Source of the DNA: Candidatus Bipolaricaulota bacterium
GTDB taxonomy: Bacteria > Bipolaricaulota > Bipolaricaulia > UBA7950 > UBA9294
Length of the DNA: 13,501 nucleotides
Assembly (NCBI GenBank): GCA_030612485.1
Contig: JAUWNS010000055.1
Location: 1-13,501, forward strand
Reading direction: 5' to 3'
The notes beneath the pieces are model-generated. The model saw nothing but the letters and a program-made list of their open reading frames with translations. It was not told where the DNA came from and made no database searches. Positions 7,134 to 13,501 of the stretch are shown one piece after another. The position numbers were made by a program, and so were the translations under genes. The first letter of the stretch is position 1, and each line of letters begins with the position of its first letter.

Positions 7134-8784
7134 TTATTTCTCCCGATCTCTCAATTCCTCCTCGTACCCGCGGTAGTAGATCATCTCCAGATCCTCGCGC
7201 ACGAGCCCGATCTCTTCCAGGTCTTTTTTCGCCGGCGAAGAGGTGACCGGCTCATTCTCCCACATACGCACGCGGATCGCTCTGACCCGCCGCTCATGGC
7301 GCGAGATCTCCGGGAGGAGGGTGAGGGCGTTTCGCCGCTCCTTCTCATTTAGTGCAATCAACGGGGTAAGTCTCTCCCCATGGTTCTCGATCGCGAGGAT
7401 CGGAAGACCGGAACGTAGAACGAGGAAGCTCTTCGGGTGCCGACGTAGGGAAAAGTTCTCGCCGCTGACGTTCAAGAGAGAGAAGAGGGATGACGCACCG
7501 TAGGGATTCGCCGGATCGAGGGTCGATAGGAGGATCGGTCTCTCACCCCTGCGTGGGGAAGAGAGATATTCCACCGTCTCCCGCAGGGCGAACTGAATCC
7601 CAGAGAGGTGCTCCACAAAGAATCCCCTCTCAACCTTCCCCTGCCACTCTAAGCGGGAGAGGATCGGGTAGAGCGTTCCCCAGCGTACCGGTGAACCAGC
7701 AAGGTTGAGTGTCTCGCGACAGAGTACGCCGTAACGGGCAAGGAGGCGTTCGATGAGGACTTTCGCGTCTATCTCCATCGAGTGAGCACTCCTCCCGCAG
7801 CCAATCGACAAAACCGGAATCGGTAAGACGGGATTCACACTCCCGCAAGAACAGACCAAATCGGCGTCCGAACGCCGCGTCACGCCCTAGGCCCTCCCCA
7901 TGCCAGAATGGTATCTGCGCCGCATCCTCGTTGGACGGTACGACGTGCACGCGGTCGGATCCTATTTGCGTGATCCGCCACCGCCCGGTTCCCAGGAGGA
8001 TCGTCTCCCCGACTCGACGCTCGTAGATAAACTCCTCGTCGAGTTCCCCTAGGCGAGTCCCGCCCTCTTCCAGTACGACCGGGTACTGTCCGGTATCAGG
8101 GATCGCGCCCCCATTTATGATTGCCAAGTGTCTGCTTCCGGGAAGCGGGTAGAGACGGTCGTTCACGCGATCCCATGAGATCCGCGGCCGCAGATTGGAT
8201 GAAACCGGAGTCTGATACCCACCTGCGAGCATGTCGAGCACGGCGAGGAACGCATCCTTGGTGAGGACGTTATAAGGGGCGGCCTGGCGGATCAGGCTAT
8301 ACAGGGAATTGACCTCTCGCTCCTCCACTGCGACCATCGCCACCACCTGCTGGGCGAGGACGTCGAGTGGTCCACGCGGGATATGGACCGCGGAGATCTC
8401 TCCACGTCGCATGGCACGCGCCAGGGCGGCCATCTCCAAGAGGTCATCGCGCGTCTTTGGGATCAACCGACCTACGCTTGCCGCTCGGTATAGATGCCCG
8501 GCGCGGCCGACCCGTTGTAGTCCCCGGGCGACCGAATGCGGTGACTCCACCTGACAGACGAGATCGATCGCACCCATGTCGATCCCGAGTTCAAGCGACC
8601 CGGTGGCGACCAGTGCAGGAAGTCGACCGGCCTTCAAGTCCTGTTCGATCTCGCTCCGTCGCTCCTTGGAGACGCTCCCGTGATGCGCCTGTGCTGGGGT
8701 AGGTACTGCAAAGCTCTCGTGAAACCAGCGCCTAACCGCCGGATGGAATAGATCGAGGACATCTTCCTTCGTCATGATGATCAT
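7134..8784 (-). pseudogene. lhr: Decayed Lhr-type DEAD/DEAH-box helicase with two internal deletions
   Basis: Lhr is a large superfamily-2 helicase (often near 1400-1500 aa in bacteria). The start at 8784 (MIIMTKED) leads into the normal N-terminal block LFHPAVRRWF...VPTPAQ. It then jumps at about 8686-8692 straight to AHHGSVSKERR, near the start of the second RecA domain. Walker A, Walker B and motif III are therefore all missing. Motif V (SLELGIDMG), motif VI (QRVGRAGH, 8517-8494), the winged-helix and the beta-barrel (IINGGAIPDTGQYPV, then IPFWHGEG) follow in good order. At about 7776-7786 a second break shifts the frame: the sequence after DWLREECSLD continues in another frame as EIDAKVLIERLLARYGV, part of the far C-terminal domain, through LSTLDPANPYGA to a stop at 7134. 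Several hundred residues are lost there, judged from memory of intact Lhr. It cannot be an active ATPase. An assembly artefact is possible but less likely with two separate junctions. Confidence 0.85.
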
Positions 8785-9083
8785 TCTCGCGAAAAGATGA
8801 GCCCTGCACCAATTGGCCCTGGGATTCCCATAAGACGATGACAAGCAAGACAGCACGTCGATTGGCAACACACAAGGTCAGGTTCTTTTTGATCTCTTAG
8901 GAAACCAGGAATCCAGGAGAGGGACCGCATTCCTGCTCCCTCCTTTGGGGAATACAATCTTGTCTCTCTTCCTGGATTCCTGACCTCCTCATAGAAAACC
9001 GTAGCAGACTTAACTTTGAGCTACCCGCTCAAAACGATAAGGAACCCAAAATCAAGCTCCCCGTGCTTGGGCAGTGGTAAGGC
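8785..9083. other. Gap between the lhr remnant and the riboswitch promoter
   Basis: About 300 bp without a convincing gene on either strand. An open frame runs upstream from the lhr start on the minus strand to 8871, but its residues resemble nothing and no ribosome site fits. The only structure I see is the inverted repeat at 8906-8982. No good promoter for lhr is visible, which suits a dead gene. Confidence 0.6.
8906..8982. repeat. Long-armed inverted repeat
   Basis: CAGGAATCCAGGAGA (8906-8920) is matched in reverse complement by 8965-8982, with a 3-nt insertion in the right arm. About 44 bp separate the arms. The GGAATCCAG core recalls the palindrome at 7033-7057, so it may be a decayed mobile or REP-type repeat. 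No open frame in between could encode a transposase. Confidence 0.6.
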
Positions 9084-9111
9084 TTGATAAATCTTATATC
9101 CGCGGTATAAT
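9084..9111 (+). promoter_or_regulatory. Promoter of the riboswitch leader
   Basis: TTGATA (9084-9089), a 16-bp spacer, and a perfect TATAAT (9106-9111). Transcription would start near 9118 and give a leader of about 270 nt before the first gene. Between the start and the aptamer lie an orphan ribosome-site-like GGAGGTGAT (9150-9158) with no start codon behind it, and a 6-bp hairpin CTTGTG/CACAAG (9193-9210). Confidence 0.8.
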
Positions 9112-9217
9112 ATGAGGGATAAAAGTTTACGCATAATAAACCCGAGCCTGGAGGTGATATACAGGAAATAATCGATACAATGCCAGACTAAACTTGTGGC
9201 CTCTCACAAGGACCAAA

Positions 9218-9338
9218 GGGCAAACCGTTCGAAAGGGCGGGGCGCAAAGCTACGGCCTAAAGGTATGAACGAAAAGGCAAACCAAGAGTGATCTTGGGAC
9301 GCAAAGCCTCGAATCTCTGTGGAGATTGTCGGGTTGCC
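9218..9338 (+). promoter_or_regulatory. c-di-GMP-I (GEMM-I) riboswitch with duplicated 5' core
   Basis: Two copies of the aptamer core are readable. Copy 1: GGGCAAACC (9218-9226), then a hairpin CCGTTC-GAAA-GGGCGG, then GCGCAAAGC. Copy 2: GGCAAACC (9276-9283), hairpin CCAAGA-GTGA-TCTTGG (9282-9297), GACGCAAAGCC (9298-9308), a second stem-loop (9310-9331), and the closing strand GGGTTGCC (9331-9338). GGCAAACC, a GNRA-capped hairpin, GACGCAAAGCC and GGTTGCC are the hallmarks of the GEMM-I family, which binds cyclic di-GMP (a few members bind cGAMP). Copy 2 is complete. Copy 1 has a GCCTAA/GGTATG stretch resembling the tetraloop receptor but with no apical stem, and has no GGTTGCC of its own. 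The family call is confident; the function of copy 1 is not. Confidence 0.88.
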
Positions 9339-9346
9339 GTAGTCTA

Positions 9347-9393
9347 CCTAATGGTGGCAGAGCTGCACGGTGCAGAAAAAAACCATTAGGAGG
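9347..9393 (+). promoter_or_regulatory. Expression platform: helix sequestering the ribosome binding site
   Basis: CCTAATGGT (9347-9355) pairs perfectly with ACCATTAGG (9382-9390), which overlaps the Shine-Dalgarno AGGAGG (9388-9393). Within the loop is a small stem CTGCA-cgg-TGCAG (9363-9375) followed by an A-run. There is no T-run, so this is a translational rather than a terminator-type switch. It begins 9 nt after the aptamer's closing strand. Confidence 0.72.
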
Positions 9394-9917
9394 TGCTTCA
9401 AAGGAAGAGGCTTTTGCTTTTAGTAGTAGTAATATCTGTAGTAGTAAGTGTAGGAGTGTGGGCTGATACCGCCCGCGACAATGGTGCCACGCCCCTCTCG
9501 GCGAGTCTAGCACCGGTCGTCACCTGGAACGCACACAACTGGATCATCCTCTATATCCCGAAGGCGGATATGGCGGTTGACCTGGGGACGATCGATGGAA
9601 CGTTGTACGATCCGGTCTCAGATACCTGGACCCCACTCACGTCGGGGGACAAGAATGCCTATGTGATCGGCAATGTTAGCTTTATCCTCAAGGTGATAGC
9701 GGCGAGCACGGGTACTATAACGGCCGATCTGACCCGGTTCAAGATGGTCGGCGGCGACCTCGCCAGTTTTACCGCGCTCGATTCAGATCAGACGCTGAAA
9801 AAAGGTAATGTAGGAATCACACACATCTCGGACATTCAATATCGCTATGAGCCAACCTGGGCCGATGCTCCCGGCGACTATGCGGTGACGGTCACCTATA
9901 CAGCTACCGCGCCTTAA
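9393..9917 (+). CDS. Small secreted beta-rich protein under the c-di-GMP riboswitch
   Basis: 174 aa counted from GTG 9393. It starts with a signal peptide (LQRKR, then an uninterrupted Leu/Val/Ile run, cleavage near VWA-DT). The mature part is about 150 residues of alternating hydrophobic and Thr/Ser/Asp residues, without cysteine, ending GDYAVTVTYTATAP. That ending resembles secreted beta-sandwich subunits, but I do not recognise the family. The start is unclear: GTG 9393 overlaps the last G of the AGGAGG site, so it cannot use it; the alternative TTG 9414, with AAGGA (9401-9405) 8 nt ahead, would remove the charged LQRKR. An in-frame TAG at 9387 rules out anything earlier. A terminator follows 10 bp after the stop, then a gene for a PapD-like protein. 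I infer a surface or fimbrial-type subunit. Confidence 0.8.
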   Translation: MLQRKRLLLLVVVISVVVSVGVWADTARDNGATPLSASLAPVVTWNAHNWIILYIPKADMAVDLGTIDGTLYDPVSDTWTPLTSGDKNAYVIGNVSFILKVIAASTGTITADLTRFKMVGGDLASFTALDSDQTLKKGNVGITHISDIQYRYEPTWADAPGDYAVTVTYTATAP

Positions 9918-9927
9918 CCTGAGTACT

Positions 9928-9963
9928 AGCAAGGGGGATCGATCAAGATCCCCCTTGCTCTTC
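9928..9963 (+). terminator. Intrinsic terminator after the small secreted protein
   Basis: A perfect 13-bp stem, 9928-9940 (AGCAAGGGGGATC) with 9947-9959, and a 6-nt loop. The tail (CTTC) is poor in T, so termination may be partial, which would let some transcription reach the next gene. Confidence 0.8.
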
Positions 9964-9984
9964 AATTCCCGGTTGAACTTGAGA

Positions 9985-10062
9985 CCCCCTTGGGTTTTCC
10001 CACAGGGGTATCCTGTATCGTCCCCGTGGCAACAGCTCTCGGGGATGTCTAACCCAAAGGGG
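9985..10062 (+). promoter_or_regulatory. Structured leader with competing hairpins ahead of the PapD-like gene
   Basis: An outer helix pairs 9986-9996 with 10051-10062 (11 bp, one bulged A). Inside it CCAC-a-GGGG (10000-10008) can pair with CCCCGTGG (10022-10029). The same CCCCG (with T10021) can instead pair with CGGGGA (10040-10045). The two inner hairpins exclude each other. I do not recognise a known riboswitch family. It lies 32 bp before the start codon at 10095. Confidence 0.5.
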
Positions 10063-10094
10063 AGCAAGGAAGAATCGAGATGTGGAGGTGCGTA

Positions 10095-11249
10095 ATGCGT
10101 AGATTGCTCGTCGTTATGATTATGTCGATCGGACTCCTCTTTCTCGCAGGGGAGAGGGGCTACGCCCTGCAGATCTCGCAGATCGAGTTTGATCTCCACC
10201 AAGCGGCGGGCAGTACAAACACTTACTCCTTTAAGGTGATCAACAACGAATCCCAGACCCAGGAGATCACGGTCTATCTGAGTGACTGGACACGTACCTC
10301 GACGGGAGAGAACGACTTTATTCCACTGAACGGGGCCCGGTGGCTCTTCTTGCGTTCGTTCAGCGCCGGCGAGGAGATGGAGATCCTCTACCAGGTCCTC
10401 CTCTCCAGTACTGAGCTGACCGTCGCTGGGAGCTACGTCAGTGGCAGCCCAGCACGGCAGGGAAAGGTTGAAGGGATCTCGCTCCTCTCAGCGGAAAACG
10501 TGGGGGTGGTTACGCAGGCGCAGGCGGACGATACTGTAAGCGTCACCCGCGAGATCGTCTCCGTCACACCCGCAGGGGATTCCATAACGGTCCGTCTCCA
10601 CGTTCGTATTCTCCAAGATATCGCCGGCCTGCGCATCGACGAGGTCCTATCGTCGCATGCTCAGATCGAATCGATCGACTCGGCCGGGGGAGAGTTTGAT
10701 ATCGTCAATCGCTCGAACGGAGATTGGATCACCGTTACCCCACAGAGATTCCAGATAGAGGCCGGCCAGGTCCAAGAGGTCACCTTCCGGCTCGATGTCC
10801 CTGTGGGGGTAGAGGGCGTCTACTGGGGGATGATCTTCGTCGAAGGATCCCCCCGTCCTCAAGAACAGGCGGGAGCCACAGTTTTAGCGATCGAACGCTT
10901 TGGGGTGAAGATCTACGAGACGGTCCCCGGGACCGAAGACCTCGCCGGGAATATCACGCAGGTGAAGAAGACCACGGACAATCCTCTCACGTTCGAGATC
11001 CGCTTCGAAAACACGGGAAACGTCCAACTACGTCCAACCGGAAGAATCGATATCATCGATCAAAGCGGAGAGACTGTGCGCAATATTCGGATCGAAGAGT
11101 TCCCCCTCCTCCCTGGGAAAGTACGCGTACTCTCAGTCACCGATACCACAGAACCTCCTCTTGCAGCGGGGATCTACCGGGCGTTGGTGACTATCGACTA
11201 CGGTGGTGACGACCTCGCTGGTGGCACGCGTGACTTCCGTCTGCGCTGA
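10095..11249 (+). CDS. Secreted PapD/DUF916-like protein (chaperone-like)
   Basis: 384 aa. ATG 10095 is preferred over the in-frame ATG 10080 because GGAGG (10084-10088) precedes it by 6 nt and the product then begins MRRLLVV, a clean signal peptide with cleavage near GYA-LQ (about residue 24). The mature protein is built of successive beta-sandwich segments. The first (about 25-125) has the layout of periplasmic pilus chaperones and DUF916: a short beta start (LQISQIEFDLHQAAG), then YSFKVINNESQTQEITVYLSDW. A middle part ends GVYWGMIFVEG. The last part (about 285-375) resembles the NEW3/CARDB-like domains (LTFEIRFENTGNVQLRPTG). There is no C-terminal membrane helix, so it should be soluble in the periplasm or outside. 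The neighbouring small secreted protein under a c-di-GMP switch is its likely client. The fold call is moderate and the chaperone role is inference. Confidence 0.82.
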   Translation: MRRLLVVMIMSIGLLFLAGERGYALQISQIEFDLHQAAGSTNTYSFKVINNESQTQEITVYLSDWTRTSTGENDFIPLNGARWLFLRSFSAGEEMEILYQVLLSSTELTVAGSYVSGSPARQGKVEGISLLSAENVGVVTQAQADDTVSVTREIVSVTPAGDSITVRLHVRILQDIAGLRIDEVLSSHAQIESIDSAGGEFDIVNRSNGDWITVTPQRFQIEAGQVQEVTFRLDVPVGVEGVYWGMIFVEGSPRPQEQAGATVLAIERFGVKIYETVPGTEDLAGNITQVKKTTDNPLTFEIRFENTGNVQLRPTGRIDIIDQSGETVRNIRIEEFPLLPGKVRVLSVTDTTEPPLAAGIYRALVTIDYGGDDLAGGTRDFRLR

Positions 11250-11270
11250 AGCAGGTACGGACTGTATGGC

Positions 11271-11306
11271 AAACAAAAACGGCCCCTCTCGTTGTGAGAG
11301 GAGCCG
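11271..11306 (-). terminator. Intrinsic terminator for the substrate-binding protein gene
   Basis: Read on the minus strand, a stem of 11 positions with one mismatch (11280-11290 with 11296-11306, loop 11291-11295) runs into a T-rich tail, the complement of 11271-11279. It lies 26 bp after the minus-strand stop at 11332. For the convergent plus-strand gene it offers a hairpin but no T-run. Confidence 0.88.
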
Positions 11307-11331
11307 CTGGTAAACCAACTCTGGTCTGTTT

Positions 11332-12501
11332 CTACTCCCAAGGACCGACTAGTCCGTCCACTGCCCAGTCCATCGTGGTTAACTCGAAGACCGACATACG
11401 TGTACCTGCTGGAACCTTCAAGTTTCCGTCGCGGTCGTAGATCGGTCCGTTGAACGGATCGAAGACCATCGAAGGATCGGACATCTGTTCGAGCCGCTTC
11501 AGCACCAGGTCGTAGACGCTAATCGTACCCAGGATAGGGTCATCGACCATAACTGCTTTCAGCTGATCCTCGTAGACGGGATTGATCAACATCCCCGGCT
11601 TAGCTCCCATCTCGACACCCTTCTCCTGCAACAGCCACCAGTAGTCGACGTTTGCAAGGTTATGTGCTGTGTAGGCACCAGCGTAGACCTTGGCCAGGAA
11701 GTCGAGGTATATGACATCCCAGTGCGCGATCTGCCCGGAGACGACGTGATCAGGGCTGAAGTCGTACATCGGGGAGTAGTGTCCGAAGGACGCGTAGCCA
11801 CTCGCTGCTGCCTCCTGCACGACCGTCGGTGAGTCCTCGGTGAACGCAAAGACATCGCATCCATCGGCAAGCAACGCTTGGGCAGCCTCCTTGGCCGCGG
11901 GTGGGCTGAACCACTCATAGATCCAGCGGATGTGCACATCCGCATCAGGATTGACCTCGCGCACGCCAACGGTGTACGCGCCCATGTGCCGTTTCAGTTC
12001 GGGGATCGGGAACGCACCCACGTAGGCAACCTTGTTCGTCTCGGTGAGCGCTCCCGCGATAAGCCCATTGAGGTAGTAGACCTGGTAGAAATCGGCCATG
12101 TAGGTCATCATGTTGTCGTTGCGCTTAAACCCGGAGCAGTGAGCGAAGATCTTGTCCGGGTAGCGTAGCGCCGCCTCGAGCGTCCCGTCCATGAACCCGA
12201 AGCTGGTGGTGAAGACGACGTCGCAGCCCTCGTCTTGAATCAGCTTGTCGATGTACAGTCCCTCATCCCCTTCGGAGACGCTCTCCACGTATACCGTCGT
12301 GAGCCAGGGGAAGGTATCCTCACAAATCATCCGCGCTTCATCGTGGGCATAGGTCCAACCCAGGTCGCCGATCGGCCCGACGTAGATGAACCCCACCTTA
12401 AGCGGGTCGCCGGGGACGTACTCCTTAGCCATCGCTACGGTGGCCAGGCTAAAGACGACCGCCATCGCCACTAGAGTCACTACTGCAAATTTCGTTCTCA
12501 T
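11332..12501 (-). CDS. BMP-family ABC transporter substrate-binding protein (nucleoside/purine type)
   Basis: 389 aa. AAGGAGGG stands about 5 nt before the ATG. The signal peptide (1-25) ends AMA-K with no lipobox cysteine, so this is a free periplasmic protein, unlike the lipoprotein BMPs of Gram-positive bacteria. Family blocks: YVGPIGDLGWTYAHD (40-54), TSFGFMD (99-105), YYLNGLIAG (142-150), GAFPIPE (162-168) and TEDSP (221-225). BMP (PF02608) proteins deliver nucleosides or purines to ABC importers. The GAFPIPE and TEDSP blocks place it near the purine-binding branch rather than the PnrA/TmpC branch, as far as I can tell by eye. It lies 95 bp downstream of its permease, in the same direction, and ends at a good terminator. 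Four cysteines (60, 93, 122, 215) are present; their role is unknown. Confidence 0.94.
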   Translation of the reverse strand: MRTKFAVVTLVAMAVVFSLATVAMAKEYVPGDPLKVGFIYVGPIGDLGWTYAHDEARMICEDTFPWLTTVYVESVSEGDEGLYIDKLIQDEGCDVVFTTSFGFMDGTLEAALRYPDKIFAHCSGFKRNDNMMTYMADFYQVYYLNGLIAGALTETNKVAYVGAFPIPELKRHMGAYTVGVREVNPDADVHIRWIYEWFSPPAAKEAAQALLADGCDVFAFTEDSPTVVQEAAASGYASFGHYSPMYDFSPDHVVSGQIAHWDVIYLDFLAKVYAGAYTAHNLANVDYWWLLQEKGVEMGAKPGMLINPVYEDQLKAVMVDDPILGTISVYDLVLKRLEQMSDPSMVFDPFNGPIYDRDGNLKVPAGTRMSVFELTTMDWAVDGLVGPWE

Positions 12502-12596
12502 TCTCTCCCTCCTTATAGGTTTTCTTGCCGGTGAAACAGACTCCTCTTCCTAAGTGTGACACCTCCTTATTGCTGTGATTTAACTCTTATGATAGC

Positions 12597-13501
12597 TCAT
12601 TCCTCTCCTCTGGTGTACGGTACAGCAAGGGCGGCTGGCGCTCCCATTCGCTTCTGCAGCGTTCCGCGCGATACAAAGATCAGAACCAATATTGCGAACG
12701 CGTACGGCATCGCCTTGAGAAACTCCGGAGAGATCCATGGTTGCAGGCGGAACGACAGGATGTACAACGTGCCGAAGAAGTACGCTCCCAGCATACCGTG
12801 AGCCGGATTCCAGAAGGCAAATATCGTCAATGCAATGACGATCCACCCCATCCCTGCGGTCATCCCTTCCGTCCACGCCGGTCGATAGGCCACCGAGAGG
12901 TACCCCCCGGCTACACCGGCGAGGACCCCACCGATGACGATGCACAGGTAACGGACCCGATCGACATTGATACCTAAAGAATCAGCGGTGGCAGGGCTCT
13001 CCCCCACCGAGCGGATCGTGATCCCGATCCGCGTCCGATAGAGGATGTACCATAACAGGGGGACGAGAAGGATGGTCAGATAGACGAGCAGGTTCTGCCC
13101 CTCGAACAAGATCGGTCCCAGAATTGGAATCTTCGAAAGGCCGGGAACGGTGATCGCAGGGATCGGATTAGGAAGCGGTTTCCCCTCCCAGCCGCGTCCT
13201 AACACACCGGACAAGCCAAGGCCGAGCATGGTAAGGGAGAGCCCGGAGACGACCTGATTTGCCTTCAAGGTCACGCTGGCAAAGGCGTGAATCAGGGAGA
13301 AGGCTCCACCGACAGCCCCACCAACCAGGATTCCCAACCAGGGGTTCCCGGTGATATAGGCGATGGTGAAGGCGGAATAGGCCCCCATGATCATCATCCC
13401 CTCGACACCAAGGTTGAGCACTCCAGAGCGCTCCGTGTAGATCTCACCGAGCGTTCCCAGGAGGAGCGGAGTTCCGTAAGCAAGGGTGCGACTGAGCGTT
13501 G
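12597..13501 (-). CDS. ABC transporter permease, nucleoside-type (start outside window)
   Basis: About 300 residues are visible. The frame stays open to the window edge, so the start lies just past 13501; the GTG at 13421 is internal. The diagnostic block GEIYTERSGVLNLGVEGMM falls at about 13445-13390, as expected near the N-terminus of BPD_transp_2 permeases (PF02653) that pair with BMP proteins. Around eight hydrophobic segments follow, with the conserved cytoplasmic stretch YRTRIGITIRSVGESPATADSLGI (about 13045-12970), which contacts the ATPase. It ends with a short charged tail (TRGEE). By analogy with such operons, the ATPase and the partner permease should lie upstream, beyond the window. 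The gap to the BMP gene (12502-12596) holds an AAGGAGGT (12568-12561) with no start codon behind it, and the true BMP ribosome site. Confidence 0.93.
   Translation of the reverse strand, partial: TLSRTLAYGTPLLLGTLGEIYTERSGVLNLGVEGMMIMGAYSAFTIAYITGNPWLGILVGGAVGGAFSLIHAFASVTLKANQVVSGLSLTMLGLGLSGVLGRGWEGKPLPNPIPAITVPGLSKIPILGPILFEGQNLLVYLTILLVPLLWYILYRTRIGITIRSVGESPATADSLGINVDRVRYLCIVIGGVLAGVAGGYLSVAYRPAWTEGMTAGMGWIVIALTIFAFWNPAHGMLGAYFFGTLYILSFRLQPWISPEFLKAMPYAFAILVLIFVSRGTLQKRMGAPAALAVPYTRGEE

Noticed and set aside
8785..8871. N-terminal extension of the lhr remnant
   Set aside because: The added residues do not resemble Lhr, whose N-terminus begins near LFHPAVRRWF, and the start has no ribosome site.
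9150..9190. Short leader peptide gene behind GGAGGTGAT
   Set aside because: The first ATG (9179) is 20 nt away and gives only three codons (MPD) before a stop; closer codons are not starts.
9363..9381. Transcription terminator inside the riboswitch expression platform
   Set aside because: The small stem is followed by an A-run, not T, on the coding strand.
1..13501. CRISPR array, integrase, transposase or prophage genes
   Set aside because: No regularly spaced short repeats with unique spacers and no DDE, serine or tyrosine recombinase motifs were seen on either strand. The tRNA gene has no visible duplicate of its 3' end elsewhere in the window that would mark an attachment site.

Overview
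The window comes from a bacterium of moderately high GC with ordinary bacterial expression signals: AAGGAGG-type ribosome binding sites, sigma70-like promoters, a CCA-encoding tRNA gene, and frequent GTG and TTG starts. An ABC substrate-binding protein with a plain signal peptide and no lipobox, and a PapD-like secreted protein, suggest a two-membraned cell. The gene mix (dnaX-ybaB-recR, large PKD/PEGA/DUF4384 surface proteins, BMP-type nucleoside uptake) would fit an uncultured deep-branching lineage such as Bipolaricaulota (Acetothermia). That is a guess from gene content, not a demonstrated placement.

Layout, left to right. Positions 1-2819 hold the 3' part of a very large secreted multidomain protein: PKD repeats interrupted by a discoidin-like domain, a DUF4384 domain and a PEGA domain. 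It ends at a clear intrinsic terminator. Positions 3028-4221 encode a secreted metallophosphoesterase of the purple-acid-phosphatase type. After a GC-rich hairpin cluster comes a strong promoter driving tRNA-Pro(UGG), followed 17 bp later by dnaX, ybaB/ebfC and recR. These three overlap by a few bases each and look like one operon for replication and recombinational repair. A REP-like double palindrome follows. On the minus strand (7134-8784) lies a wrecked lhr helicase gene with two internal deletions, one of which also shifts the frame.

The most interesting part is 9084-11249. A good promoter starts a roughly 270-nt leader holding a c-di-GMP-I (GEMM-I) riboswitch with two copies of the 5' core but only one visible 3' closing strand. 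The ribosome binding site behind it sits in a 9-bp helix. The leader controls a small secreted beta-rich protein (9393-9917). After a terminator comes a second structured leader with competing hairpins, then a secreted PapD/DUF916-like protein (10095-11249). I read this as a c-di-GMP-controlled surface-protein module (subunit plus chaperone-like partner). The pairing is inference; the RNA motif is seen directly.

On the minus strand at the right end, a BPD_transp_2-type ABC permease (truncated by the window edge) lies upstream of a BMP-family substrate-binding protein, with a terminator after it at 11271-11306. This is the 3' end of a nucleoside/purine-type uptake operon whose ATPase and second permease probably lie beyond 13501.
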